Origin: Streptomyces olivaceus
GTDB lineage: Bacteria; Actinomycetota; Actinomycetes; Streptomycetales; Streptomycetaceae
Assembly (NCBI RefSeq): GCF_000721235.1
Contig: NZ_JOFH01000003.1
Span: forward strand, 1-64,000
DNA length: 64,000 nucleotides
Direction: 5' to 3'
Below are positions 26,085-37,244 of this stretch, in pieces. Both the position numbers and the translations under genes were made by a program. The first letter of the stretch is position 1; every line of letters begins with the position of its first letter. The notes under the pieces are model-generated. The model saw only the letters and a list, made by a program, of their open reading frames with translations. It did no database searches and was not told where the DNA came from.

Positions 26085-26126
26085 GACGCCTCGTGCCGGT
26101 CCCCGGGCGTCCCGCTCCCCCGTACC

Positions 26127-27725
26127 TCACTCCACCGTCACCACGACGGAGTGCCATCCGCTGGCTCCGTCGGGGACCGTGCGGGTGCGCTTCTCGGTCT
26201 GCGTCTCGCCGGTGCGGTCGGTGGCGCGCACGGTGAGGGTGTGGCCGCCCTTGCCGGCCCGCCAGGCGTAGGACCACTGGCGCCAGGTGTCGCGCGAGTC
26301 CTCGGCAGCGAGGACGGCCTCCTCCCAGGGTCCGTCGTCGACGCGGATCTCGACCTTGTCGATGCCCCGGTGCTGGGCCCAGGCGACCCCGGCCACCATG
26401 ACGGTGCCCGCCTCGGGACGGGCGAACGGTTTCGGGGTGTCGATGCGGGACTGGGTCTTGATCGGGGCCTTCCGGGCCCAGTCGCGCTTGACCCAGTACG
26501 GGTCGTAGGAGTCGAACGTGGTCAGTTCGATGTCCTCGATCCACTTGCAGGCCGAGACGTAGCCGTAGAGGCCGGGCACCAGCATGCGGACGGGGAACCC
26601 GTGGTCGAACGGCAGCGGTTCGCCGTTCATGCCGACGGCGAGCAGCGCGTCGCGCCCGTCCATGACGTCCTCGACGGGGCTGCCGATGGTCATGCCGTCC
26701 ACGGAGCGGGCGACCAGCTGGTCGGCCGGGCCGCCCTTGGACGGCGGCCGGACCCCGCACTCCGCCAGCAGGTCGGCCAGCCGGACGCCGATCCAGCGGG
26801 CGTTGCCGACGTACGGACCTCCGACCTCGTTGGACACGCAGGTGAGGGTGATGTTCCGTTCGACCAGTTCCCGGCGGAGCAGGTCGTCGAAGGTGAGGGT
26901 CTTCTCGCGGGTGACGCCGTCACCGTGGATGCGCAGCTGCCAGGTGGTGGCGTCCACCTTGGGCACGACCAGGGCGGTGTCGACGCGGTAGAAGTCGCTG
27001 TTGGGCGTCATGAAGGAGCTGACGTCCGCCACGCGGACCTGCGCCCGCCGGGGCACCGCGGGAGCCCGCGAACCGGGCGCCGGGAGAGCGATGTCGTTGC
27101 GGGACGCGACCGCGTCCCGGCCGCCCGCGCCGTTGAGGGCGCGGCCCAGGACACCGGCACCGGCCGAGGCGGCGGCAGCGGCGGTCGCCACGATCACGAA
27201 ACGCCGCCGGTCCCACCCCTCGCCCGGCCCCTGCACCGGACCCCGGCGCGGTGCGGGCAGGAGTCCGGCCAGGACGTACAGGAGTACGGCGCCGACGACC
27301 GCTCCCAGGACGGAGGGCAGCGCGTCGGTGACGCCCTCGGAATCAGGCCGGCTCAGGGCCGCCGCGGCGCCGACGACGCCGAAGACCAGGACGCCCGCGG
27401 CGCCGGTGCGGCGGTGGCGGACGGCGAACATGCCCAGGGCCAGGGCGAAGAGCGTCAGGACGGCGAGGATGCCGAACTGGAGGACCAGCTTGTCGTTGGT
27501 ACCGAAGGAGCGGATCGCCCAGTCCTTCACGGCGGCCGGCGTACGGTCGATGGCGGCCGAGCCCACCGCGACGACCGGACCGGCCTGCGGGCGCACCGCC
27601 ACCGCGGCGAGCTCCGCGACGGCCAGCGCGGCGCCGCCCGCCAGGAGACCGCTCAGGGCGCCCAGGCCGAGGCGCGCCCAGGTCGGGGCCGATGTCTTGC
27701 GCGGGGTCGTGTCGTCGTCGCTCAC
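26127..27725 (-). CDS. Membrane-anchored molybdopterin oxidoreductase of the sulfite-oxidase fold
   Basis: A 532-residue protein. Residues about 15-175 hold four hydrophobic segments (first LGLGALSGLLAGGAALAVAEL; then LVLQFGILAVLTLFALALGMF), followed by a Tat-like basic stretch (RRRFVIVATAAAAASAGAGV) and a catalytic domain from about 220. The molybdenum-ligand Cys is in ITLTCVSNEVGGPYVGN. Other family blocks are GVRLADLL, FPVRMLVPGLYGY and WIEDIEL, and the last 110 residues form the immunoglobulin-like dimerisation domain. Such enzymes oxidise or reduce sulfur or related substrates outside the cytoplasm; the substrate is unknown. No partner haem or cytochrome gene is adjacent. Confidence 0.88.
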   Translation of the reverse strand: MSDDDTTPRKTSAPTWARLGLGALSGLLAGGAALAVAELAAVAVRPQAGPVVAVGSAAIDRTPAAVKDWAIRSFGTNDKLVLQFGILAVLTLFALALGMFAVRHRRTGAAGVLVFGVVGAAAALSRPDSEGVTDALPSVLGAVVGAVLLYVLAGLLPAPRRGPVQGPGEGWDRRRFVIVATAAAAASAGAGVLGRALNGAGGRDAVASRNDIALPAPGSRAPAVPRRAQVRVADVSSFMTPNSDFYRVDTALVVPKVDATTWQLRIHGDGVTREKTLTFDDLLRRELVERNITLTCVSNEVGGPYVGNARWIGVRLADLLAECGVRPPSKGGPADQLVARSVDGMTIGSPVEDVMDGRDALLAVGMNGEPLPFDHGFPVRMLVPGLYGYVSACKWIEDIELTTFDSYDPYWVKRDWARKAPIKTQSRIDTPKPFARPEAGTVMVAGVAWAQHRGIDKVEIRVDDGPWEEAVLAAEDSRDTWRQWSYAWRAGKGGHTLTVRATDRTGETQTEKRTRTVPDGASGWHSVVVTVE

Positions 27726-27785
27726 GCCGGTAATCCGGGGCCGGGCGGCGGGCGGATTGGTGGGCGTGCCCGGCCGTCCGGCGGG

Positions 27786-28034
27786 TCAGGGCACGTCGCC
27801 ACGCCAGTCGAAGCGGCGGGCGTCACCCGGCCTGGGCGCGTAGGCGGCGCGGCCGCCCGGGCCGTACCGGCCCACCTCCGTCGCCAGGGACACACCCCGG
27901 TCGCGCTCCTGCGGCTCCAGGTCCGTGACGTCCAGCAGCAGCCCGTCCAGGGGGCCGCCGACCAGCTGGGCGTAGACACGTCCGGCCCGCGGGCCGGGGC
28001 TGTCGTGGTCCGCGCCGTAGACCCTGCCCCGCAT
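27786..28034 (-). CDS. Small conserved actinomycete protein
   Basis: An 82-residue hypothetical protein. The core AQLVGGPLDGLLLDVTDLEPQE and LATEVGRYGPGGRAAY followed by DWRGDVP recurs in uncharacterised Streptomyces proteins. The start at ATG 28034 is preferred because GAGGTGGAG lies directly upstream; longer starts at 28052 (ATG) or 28082 (TTG) are possible. It has no membrane segment. Function unknown. It lies 60 nt before the sulfite-oxidase-fold gene on the same strand. Confidence 0.65.
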   Translation of the reverse strand: MRGRVYGADHDSPGPRAGRVYAQLVGGPLDGLLLDVTDLEPQERDRGVSLATEVGRYGPGGRAAYAPRPGDARRFDWRGDVP

Positions 28035-28152
28035 GAACTCCACCTCATCCATGAGGTGCAGCCTCGCATCCGCCACTGACAACGGCGGCAGGCTCCGGAC
28101 GGGGGCGGCGGCTCGTCGGGCGGTTCCGGCGGGCAGCGGCGGCTGTCGGCCC

Positions 28153-28188
28153 GTCGGGGCCGGCCGGTACTCACCGGCCGGCCCCGAC
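28153..28188 (-). terminator. Terminator downstream of katG
   Basis: Perfect 15-bp stem: arms gtcggggccggccgg (28153-28167) and ccggccggccccgac (28174-28188) with a 6-nt loop, 24 nt beyond the katG stop on the minus strand. It separates the furA-katG unit from the small gene at 28034. Confidence 0.85.
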
Positions 28189-28211
28189 GCCGTTTCGATC
28201 AGGCCGTGCGA

Positions 28212-30915
<2,704 letters not shown>

Positions 30916-30922
30916 GGCCGTG

Positions 30923-30952
30923 AACCTACTCCCTGGAACACGAATGACTCAA
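30923..30952 (-). promoter_or_regulatory. furA-katG promoter, leaderless type
   Basis: Read on the minus strand: −35 TTGAGT (30947-30952), 18-base spacer, −10 TAGGTT (30923-30928), then only 7 bases to the ATG of furA. Transcription would begin at or beside the start codon. The AT-richer sequence farther upstream (30935-30975, several TTCG/CGAA elements) is where a Fur-type operator would lie. Confidence 0.6.
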
Positions 30953-31111
30953 GGAAACGAACGATTCCATTCTTGGTCGGTGTCGCGTTCCGGGCCGCCG
31001 TCCCGGAGCTCCCGGCGGGGTGAAGCGCGGTGATCGTGGTAGACAACGTGCGTGGCGGGCACTGGCAGGGGATGCCATCCCGTACGGCGCGACGACAGGA
31101 ATGAGTGGCCG

Positions 31112-32092
31112 GTGCTTCTGAAGACGTTCCGCTGGGCTTTCGCCGTCACCGCCGTCGGCCTGGCCGCGGGCGTGCTCTACGACGGCTGGACCGCTCTCGG
31201 CATCGTGGCGATCCTCTCCGTCCTGGAGATCTCGCTCTCCTTCGACAACGCGGTGATCAACGCCGGGATCCTGAAGAAGATGAACGCCTTCTGGCAGAAG
31301 ATCTTCCTCACGGTCGGCATCGTGATCGCGGTCTTCGGGATGCGGCTGGTCTTCCCGGTGGTGATCGTGGCGATCAGCGCCAGGCTCAGTCCCTGGAACG
31401 CGGTTGACCTGGCGCTCACGGACAAGGACCGCTATCAGGAGCTGGTGACGGACGCCCATCCGTCGATCGCCGCGTTCGGTGGCATGTTCCTGCTGATGAT
31501 CTTCCTCGACTTCGTCTTCGAGGACCGCGAGATCAAGTGGCTGGGGTGGCTGGAGCGTCCGCTCGCCAGGCTCGGCAGCGTGGACATGCTGTCGGTCTGC
31601 CTCGCGCTGATCGTGCTGCTCGCCTCGTCGCTCACCTTCGGCGCCCACGCCCATCAGCACGGCGGCACCCACGCCGACAAGGCCGAGACCGTTCTGCTGG
31701 CGGGCATCGCCGGGCTGATCACCTACATGGTCGTCGGCGGGCTCTCCGGCTTCTTCGAGCGGAAGCTGGAGGACGAGGAGGAACGGGAGAACGAGGCGGA
31801 GGAGTCGGCCGGGCGAACGGGCGGCCGGGGTGCCCCGGTCAAGCTGGCGGGCAAGGCCGCGTTCTTCATGTTCCTCTACCTGGAGGTCCTGGACGCCTCG
31901 TTCTCCTTCGACGGGGTCATCGGCGCGTTCGCCATCACCAACGACATCGTCCTGATGGCCCTCGGCCTGGGCATCGGCGCCATGTACGTCCGGTCCCTCA
32001 CCGTCTACCTGGTCCGCCAGGGCACCCTCGACGACTACGTCTACCTGGAGCACGGCGCCATCACTCACGCCACGGAGCCGGCTACGCCATGA
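31112..32092 (+). CDS. DUF475 integral membrane protein (TerC-related)
   Basis: A 326-residue membrane protein with about eight hydrophobic segments. Two diagnostic repeats contain acidic residues within membrane helices: LEISLSFDNAVINAGIL (about 36-52) and LEVLDASFSFDGVIGAFAI (about 258-276). These resemble the metal-binding signatures of TerC-family proteins. A charged loop (ERKLEDEEERENEAEE) and a His-rich loop (HAHQHGG) lie between. Related genes belong to tellurite/metal stress systems. GTG 31112 is chosen because the family normally begins V/MLLKTF. It overlaps the next gene by 4 nt. Confidence 0.85.
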   Translation: MLLKTFRWAFAVTAVGLAAGVLYDGWTALGIVAILSVLEISLSFDNAVINAGILKKMNAFWQKIFLTVGIVIAVFGMRLVFPVVIVAISARLSPWNAVDLALTDKDRYQELVTDAHPSIAAFGGMFLLMIFLDFVFEDREIKWLGWLERPLARLGSVDMLSVCLALIVLLASSLTFGAHAHQHGGTHADKAETVLLAGIAGLITYMVVGGLSGFFERKLEDEEERENEAEESAGRTGGRGAPVKLAGKAAFFMFLYLEVLDASFSFDGVIGAFAITNDIVLMALGLGIGAMYVRSLTVYLVRQGTLDDYVYLEHGAITHATEPATP

Positions 32093-32511
32093 GCGACATC
32101 GTCAACGGACTCGGCCGGGCCGCCGCCTACGGCGGCCTGGGGCTGGTCCTCCTGGTTCTCGGCATCGTGCTCGTGGACGTGCTGACGCCGGGGAAGCTCG
32201 GCCGGCAGATCTGGGAGCAGCGCAACCGCAACGCGGCGGCGGTACTCAGCTCGGCACTGCTCGGCATCGGCGGCATCTTCTTCACCTCCATATGGACGAC
32301 GTACGAGGACTTCGGCAAGGGCCTGGCGTCCACGGCGGTGTTCGGGCTGCTGGGGCTCGTGATGATGGCCGTGGCCTTCCTGGTCGTCGACCTGATCACC
32401 CCGGGACGGCTGGGCGCGACGCTCGTGGAGCAGGAGCCGCACCCGGCCGTCTGGGTGACGGCGTCCTGCAACCTCGCGGTCTCCGCCGTCATCTCGGCGT
32501 CCATCGCCTGA
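32089..32511 (+). CDS. DUF350 integral membrane protein
   Basis: A 140-residue membrane protein with four hydrophobic segments arranged as two similar halves. Each half ends in the DUF350 signature: VDVLTPGKLGRQI near residue 29 and VDLITPGRLGATLVEQ near residue 100. It starts within the stop of the DUF475 gene (ATGA overlap), so the two are coupled and probably work in the same membrane complex. The biochemical role is not established. It converges with the WGR gene, leaving only 12 nt between them. Confidence 0.85.
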   Translation: MSDIVNGLGRAAAYGGLGLVLLVLGIVLVDVLTPGKLGRQIWEQRNRNAAAVLSSALLGIGGIFFTSIWTTYEDFGKGLASTAVFGLLGLVMMAVAFLVVDLITPGRLGATLVEQEPHPAVWVTASCNLAVSAVISASIA

Positions 32512-32523
32512 CGCCGCCAGGGG

Positions 32524-33957
32524 TCACTGCAGGCGCCTGATGTCGCCGCGCACCCGGTAGAAGCCGCCCGAGGCGGCGTGCAGCGAGTCCACCACGTACC
32601 GCGCGCCCGGCTCCCGTATCGCCCTCGGGAACTGGACGTTCCACGAGTGGTCGTAGCCTTCCGACACCACGTGGATCCGGGTGCGGCCGTACTCCTGGAC
32701 GCACTCGACCACCACGGAGCCCGCGGGGGCGGCGGCGACGGTCGCCACGGCGGCCACCGCGGTGGCCGGCGCGTAGGTCGGCAGGGTGGCGGCGAGCTTG
32801 ACGTCGCGGGCGACGGGCACCGAGCCCTGCTGCGCGGCGGTGACCGCCGCCTCGCTCGCGTCCACGCACACCAGGGAGCCGTCCGTGGTGACGAGGAAGA
32901 GCCGCTCGTCGCGGTACTGCATGGACAGCGCGGAGCCACCGCCGGTGCCGAGCTTCCACAGCCGCGTGCCGTCCCGGTCGAAGCAGTAGACCGAGGAGGC
33001 CGAGTCGCCCGCGAACACGTAGCGGCCGCCGGGCGAGGTGGCGCAGGAGTACACGGGGCTGTCGCAGCGGTAGGTCGCCTCGATGGCGCCGGTCGTCTTC
33101 GAGAGCCGCTGGACCGTGTGGCGCGCGGTCCCCGCGTACACCGCGTCGTCCTCCTGCCAGCCGAAGAGCACGGCGCCCTGGGTGGGCGTGTGCCACAACT
33201 CGGTGCCGCCGTCCGGGGAATGGGCGGTCACCCCGCGGGTGTGCCCGTGGTAGACGGCGCGGTCGTCGGCGCGCACCATCCAGGCGTGCTCACCGCGCCC
33301 GCCGCGCGCCCACTGGTGCTCGTCCTCGTGGTCGATGACGGTGAGGCGGCCGGCGCGGTCCGCGACGTTCAGCACGCCCTCGTGGATGTCGAGCCAGAAG
33401 ATGTCGACGTCGGCCGCGATGTCGTAGGCGGCGAAGGGCAGTTTGGAGGAGAGGTCGTACACACGGCCGTCGTCGCAGCCGGCGTAGATCCAGAAGTCGT
33501 CGGCGACCAGGCACTTGACGCCGTCCGGCAGCTGGTAGCGGGCGAGGACCTCGCCGCCGTGCGCCAGGGTGAAGACGTCGCCCGCCTGGTTGCCCACCCA
33601 GCAGCGGTCCTCGTCGATGTGGATGCCGAAGGCCGCGGAGCCGGTGCGGAACCGCCACAGGACGGGCGCGACCGCGCGGGCCGTGGAGGGCGCGGAGGCC
33701 ACCTGCCGACGGGTGACGGCGCGGGGCGCGCGCTGCCCCTGCACGGCCGGCTCGTAGCCCTTGCGGACCTTCTCGCCTATCTTCTTGGCCGCCGCGGCCT
33801 CGGCCTTCTGCACGGTGGGGAAGGTCGACGTCTGGGTCTGCCCGGCGGCGCCGATCCTGCCGTAGCGCACCGACACGACCTGTCCCTGGACGGTTACTTC
33901 ATAGAACTTGTGCGCGCTCCCGTCGTCCTGCGACAGCTCCAGGTACGTCTTCGACAT
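32524..33957 (-). CDS. WGR-domain protein with WD40/PQQ-like beta-propeller
   Basis: A 477-residue cytoplasmic protein. Residues 1-70 are a WGR domain: YLELSQDDGSAHKFYEVTVQG and VSVRYGRIGAAGQTQ. These domains occur with poly(ADP-ribose) polymerases and DNA-stress proteins and may bind nucleic acid. A basic linker is followed by a beta-propeller (about 105-400) with blade repeats such as AGDVFTLAHGGEVLARYQL, GRVYDLSSK and STSVYCFDRDG-like SSVYCFDRDGTRLW. A C-terminal segment (from about 430) is unassigned. It is convergent with the DUF475-DUF350 operon. ATG 33957. Confidence 0.85.
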   Translation of the reverse strand: MSKTYLELSQDDGSAHKFYEVTVQGQVVSVRYGRIGAAGQTQTSTFPTVQKAEAAAAKKIGEKVRKGYEPAVQGQRAPRAVTRRQVASAPSTARAVAPVLWRFRTGSAAFGIHIDEDRCWVGNQAGDVFTLAHGGEVLARYQLPDGVKCLVADDFWIYAGCDDGRVYDLSSKLPFAAYDIAADVDIFWLDIHEGVLNVADRAGRLTVIDHEDEHQWARGGRGEHAWMVRADDRAVYHGHTRGVTAHSPDGGTELWHTPTQGAVLFGWQEDDAVYAGTARHTVQRLSKTTGAIEATYRCDSPVYSCATSPGGRYVFAGDSASSVYCFDRDGTRLWKLGTGGGSALSMQYRDERLFLVTTDGSLVCVDASEAAVTAAQQGSVPVARDVKLAATLPTYAPATAVAAVATVAAAPAGSVVVECVQEYGRTRIHVVSEGYDHSWNVQFPRAIREPGARYVVDSLHAASGGFYRVRGDIRRLQ

Positions 33958-34084
33958 GGCAGACCTCTCCCCGGTCGGTCCCCCGGCGTGTCCGCGGGTC
34001 CCACTGCCTGAACAGTAGGCGGAGCCACTGACAACGCTCCGCGAGGCCGCCACCCGCTCATGATTTCGCGTACATGTCATGTTT

Positions 34085-34101
34085 GTTGACAGCCTGTCAA
34101 C
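34085..34101. promoter_or_regulatory. 17-bp perfect palindrome upstream of the subtilase gene
   Basis: GTTGACAG-C-CTGTCAAC: 8-bp arms around one base. It lies in the 294-base space between the divergent WGR and subtilase genes and includes a TTGACA hexamer, so a bound protein would block a promoter there. A further palindrome-like ACATGTCATGT precedes it at about 34072-34082. The rest of 33958-34251 shows no gene. The regulator is unknown. Confidence 0.55.
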
Positions 34102-34251
34102 TCCCTTGCCCGGTACGGCCGGACGGCCGAGGCTGATCAACGGCCGGGAGCGGAACGCGACGTTCCCAGCCGGGTGCGCGATCCCGCGCACGCCCCCACA
34201 GTCGCGCGCCCCTACCCGGGCGCGCGCCGCCTGGAGGAGGACTCCCTCGTC

Positions 34252-35460
34252 ATGGCACGACTGCGTAGCAAGAGACTCCGGTTCGCCGCACTGACCGGTG
34301 CCGCGGCCCTCGCCCTCACCGGCACGCTCACCGCTCTGCCCGCCCAGGCCGCCCAGGCCGAGGGCACCGTCCTGGCCGCCGGGTCGCCCACGGCCGTCAA
34401 GGACAGCTACCTCGTCACGCTCGAGAAGGGCGCCGGGCTCAAGACGGCCTCGGGCGCCGGGAAGGACCTCGTCGAGGAGTACGGCGGCACGGTCCGCCGG
34501 ACGTTCGGCAGCGCGCTCAACGGCTACTCCGCCACCCTCTCCGCCGCCGAGGCCCGGCGGCTGGCCGCCGACCCGGCCGTGGCCTCCGTCGAGCAGGACC
34601 AGCGCGTCCGCCTCGCCGACACCACCCAGTCCAACGCCCCCTGGGGCCTGGACCGCATCGACCAGACCTCGCTCCCGCTCTCCGGCACCTACACCTACCC
34701 GGACAGCGCGGGCGAGGGTGTCACGGCGTACGTCATCGACACCGGCGTCCGCGTCACGCACCAGGAGATCAGCGACCGCGCCTCCTACGGCTACGACGCC
34801 GTCGACGGCGACACCACCGCCTCCGACGGCAACGGCCACGGCACCCACGTGGCCACCACGATCGCGGGCAAGACCTACGGCGTCGCCAAGAAGGCGGAGG
34901 TCGTGGCCGTGCGGGTGCTGGACAACAGCGGGTCCGGCACCACGGCCGGTGTGATCGCCGGCATCGACTGGGTGACCGCCAACCACTCGGGGCCCTCGGT
35001 CGCCAACCTGTCGCTCGGCGGCGGCGCCTCCACCACCCTGGACAACGCCGTGCGCGCCTCCATAGCGAGCGGAGTCACCTACGCCGTCGCGGCCGGCAAC
35101 AGCGCGGCCAACGCGTCCTCCTACTCCCCCGCCCGGGTCACCGAGGCCCTCACCGTCGGCGCCACCACCAACACCGACGCCAGGGCGAGCTACTCCAACT
35201 ACGGCGCGGTGCTCGACCTGTTCGCGCCCGGCTCCTCGATCACCGCGGGCTGGAACACCGGCGACACGGCGACCAACACCATCTCGGGCACGTCGATGGC
35301 GACCCCGCACGTGGCCGGGGCCGCGGCGGTCTACCTGGCCGGCCACTCCTCGGCGACTCCGGCCCAGGTGTCCACCGCGCTGGTGGACGGCGCGACGGCC
35401 GACAAGGTGACCGGCCCGGGCTCGGGCTCGCCCAACCGTCTGCTGAAGCTGGTGCCGTGA
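34252..35460 (+). CDS. Secreted subtilisin-like serine protease (S8)
   Basis: A 402-residue secreted protease. A Sec signal peptide (MARLRSKRLRFAALTG, cut near PAQAAQA) is followed by an I9 inhibitor-type propeptide (about 45-115, SYLVTLEKG and ARRLAADPAVASVEQD) and a proteinase-K-like domain from about 120. The catalytic triad is Asp in AYVIDTGVR, His in GNGHGTHVA and Ser in GTSMATPHVAG. The propeptide should be removed after export. GGAGGAGG precedes ATG 34252. Length is normal for this group, with no extra C-terminal domain. Confidence 0.94.
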   Translation: MARLRSKRLRFAALTGAAALALTGTLTALPAQAAQAEGTVLAAGSPTAVKDSYLVTLEKGAGLKTASGAGKDLVEEYGGTVRRTFGSALNGYSATLSAAEARRLAADPAVASVEQDQRVRLADTTQSNAPWGLDRIDQTSLPLSGTYTYPDSAGEGVTAYVIDTGVRVTHQEISDRASYGYDAVDGDTTASDGNGHGTHVATTIAGKTYGVAKKAEVVAVRVLDNSGSGTTAGVIAGIDWVTANHSGPSVANLSLGGGASTTLDNAVRASIASGVTYAVAAGNSAANASSYSPARVTEALTVGATTNTDARASYSNYGAVLDLFAPGSSITAGWNTGDTATNTISGTSMATPHVAGAAAVYLAGHSSATPAQVSTALVDGATADKVTGPGSGSPNRLLKLVP

Positions 35461-35506
35461 CCGGGTGAGCACCTCGTGACACCCACGGCACGCTGACGGC
35501 GCGAGG

Positions 35507-35542
35507 CGGCGCCCCGGAAGGCCTCGGCCTCCCGGGGCGCCG
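35507..35542. terminator. Bidirectional terminator between subtilase and polyprenyl synthase genes
   Basis: Arms cggcgccccgg (35507-35517) and ccggggcgccg (35532-35542) pair perfectly over 11 bp, and the loop itself contains a further ggcc pairing. It sits between convergent genes and could stop both. Confidence 0.7.
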
Positions 35543-35572
35543 TCCGTTGCGCACCGCGCCCGGCCGGCCCGG

Positions 35573-36649
35573 TCAGCCGGCCCGTTCGACGCTCCACGAC
35601 GGCAGCGCCGCGAAGAAGTCGACCGCCTCCGCGCGCCACCTGCCGTGCCAGCCCAGCGCCAGCTGCCGGGCCTGCGCCGCACACCGCCGCATGTCGGCCT
35701 GCAACGCGTCGTCCACACCGCGTCGTTCACCCATCGCGCGGATCGCGGCGACGGTCTCCGGGGTACCGGAGCGGTCTCCGAGTGCCTGCTCGACCGTCGC
35801 GCGCTCCGGGCCGGTCACGGCGGCCAGCAGCCGGGCGACGGCGTAGCTGCGGCGGCCCTCGCGCAGGTCCCCGCCCGTCGGCTTGCCCATGGCGGCCGCG
35901 TCGCCGAACAGGTCCAGGTAGTCGTCGCGCATCTGCCCGCAGATGCCGACCAGCCGCGCGTACCGGCGCAACTCGTCCTCGTGGGCGTCCGGTCGGACAC
36001 CCGCCGCCAGCAGCCCCAGCCGCATCGGCGCGAACACGGAGTAGCGGGCCGACTTGTGGTCGGCGACGTCGTGGAGGACGCCGGTGTCCGGCACCGCGGC
36101 GGCGAAGTCGCGTTCCAGGTCGGCGATCTGGCCCACGATCGTGTCGGCCGCGGCCCTCGTCTGGACCTCGGCCATGGCCCGGCGCACCTCCGCCGGCAGA
36201 GCGGAGTCCAGCAGCACGCGCAGGGAGAGGGCGAGCGCGAGGTCACCGGCGAGCACGGTCAGGCCGAGCGCCGCCCGCGGGTGCTCGGGGAACCGCTCCC
36301 GGTAGGCGTAGTAGGTGGTGGGGCCGCCGCGGCGGGTGGCGCTGTCGTCGATGAGGTCGTCGTGCACCAGGCCGTGCGTCTGCAGCAGCTCGACGCTCAG
36401 GGCGGCCGCGTCGAGCCCTTCGACGGGCTCGTCGGTGACCAGCCGGGCGGCTTCGTGCAGCAGGACGACCCGCATCCGCTTGCCGCCGCGCAGGGACAGG
36501 TCGCGCAGCAGTTCCACGCACTCGGGCGCGAACCGGCTGAACGACGGTGCGTCCAGGGTGGTGCCCAGCGTGTCGAAGTAGTCGGCGAACAGCCGGTCGA
36601 ACCTCTGCTGGTGGCGGACGAGCCGGTCCGGCGGCCGTTCGGTCGTCAC
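35573..36649 (-). CDS. Polyprenyl (geranylgeranyl-type) diphosphate synthase
   Basis: A 358-residue cytoplasmic trans-prenyltransferase that joins isopentenyl diphosphate to allylic diphosphates. Motifs: GGKRMRVVLLHEAAR, first Asp-rich motif HDDLIDDSATRRG (about 97-109) and second QMRDDYLDLFG (about 233-243). The chain length of the product cannot be stated with certainty; C20 is common for single-chain enzymes of this type in Streptomyces. No carotenoid, hopanoid or terpene cyclase gene is nearby, so the role of the product is open. ATG 36649. Confidence 0.9.
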   Translation of the reverse strand: MTTERPPDRLVRHQQRFDRLFADYFDTLGTTLDAPSFSRFAPECVELLRDLSLRGGKRMRVVLLHEAARLVTDEPVEGLDAAALSVELLQTHGLVHDDLIDDSATRRGGPTTYYAYRERFPEHPRAALGLTVLAGDLALALSLRVLLDSALPAEVRRAMAEVQTRAAADTIVGQIADLERDFAAAVPDTGVLHDVADHKSARYSVFAPMRLGLLAAGVRPDAHEDELRRYARLVGICGQMRDDYLDLFGDAAAMGKPTGGDLREGRRSYAVARLLAAVTGPERATVEQALGDRSGTPETVAAIRAMGERRGVDDALQADMRRCAAQARQLALGWHGRWRAEAVDFFAALPSWSVERAG

Positions 36650-36789
36650 GGGTCCTCCTCGGTGGGAACGGATGGCACGCCCGCAAGTCTCTCAGCAGGC
36701 CGTTCGGCTCCGGACACCGAAGAGGCCCGGCCCCGCGCGCGGCGGGGACGGGCCTCGTGGGGAAGCGCCGCCGGACGGGGGCGCCGGTC

Positions 36790-36912
36790 TCAGCCCTGGC
36801 GGGCCTTGAACCGCGGGTCCCTCTTGTTGATCACGTAGGTGACGCCCCGGCGCCGCACGACCTGCGCTCCGGGCCTGGCCTTCAGCGAGCGCAGGGACTT
36901 GCGTACCTTCAT
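36790..36912 (-). CDS. rpmJ: Ribosomal protein L36, zinc-independent paralogue
   Basis: A 40-residue protein ([17 protein letters not shown] at its start, ending DPRFKARQG) of the large ribosomal subunit. It has no Cys, unlike the zinc-binding C+ form encoded in the main ribosomal operons, so it is the C- type used when zinc is scarce. GAGGAG precedes ATG 36912. It follows the L33 paralogue by 26 nt; in S. coelicolor such alternative ribosomal genes belong to the Zur regulon. I could not see a clear Zur box here. Confidence 0.93.
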   Translation of the reverse strand: MKVRKSLRSLKARPGAQVVRRRGVTYVINKRDPRFKARQG

Positions 36913-36938
36913 GTGCTCTCCTCGCTCCGTCGTGCCGT

Positions 36939-37103
36939 TCAGCGCTCCTCGCGGAACGGCACGTGCTCCCCCGCCACCGGGTCGTACTTGCGCAGGACGA
37001 GCCGGTCGGGGTCGTTGAGCCGGTTCTTGCGCGTCACGTAGGTGACGCCGGTGCCGGCCGTCGACCTCAGCCGGACGACCGGACGGGTGGTGCTGCGTGC
37101 CAT
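36939..37103 (-). CDS. rpmG: Ribosomal protein L33, zinc-independent paralogue
   Basis: A 54-residue large-subunit protein: [17 protein letters not shown] at the start, then [23 protein letters not shown], the standard L33 core. All zinc-ligand Cys residues are absent (C- form). A strong ribosome site, GGAAGGAG, lies before ATG 37103; the longer frame upstream is non-coding-like. It is co-transcribed with the L36 paralogue, the typical pairing for zinc-saving ribosome remodelling. The 141 bases upstream contain a TTGACC hexamer (minus strand, 37163-37168) that may be its −35. Confidence 0.93.
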   Translation of the reverse strand: MARSTTRPVVRLRSTAGTGVTYVTRKNRLNDPDRLVLRKYDPVAGEHVPFREER

Positions 37104-37244
37104 GGGGTGACTCCTTCCGACCGCCGCGCGGCGCCGTGGTGACCCGCGCATGTCAGTCACGGGGTCAACGCCGGAGGTGCCCGGCGCATTCCCCCGGCGC
37201 CGGGCACCGCCCGCCTCCGGCACCACCGCCGGCACCGCCTCCGG

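Noticed and set aside
37104..37244. Zur box upstream of the L33/L36 paralogues
   Set aside because: I looked for a TGaaAaTcaTTttcA-like palindrome and found none convincing.
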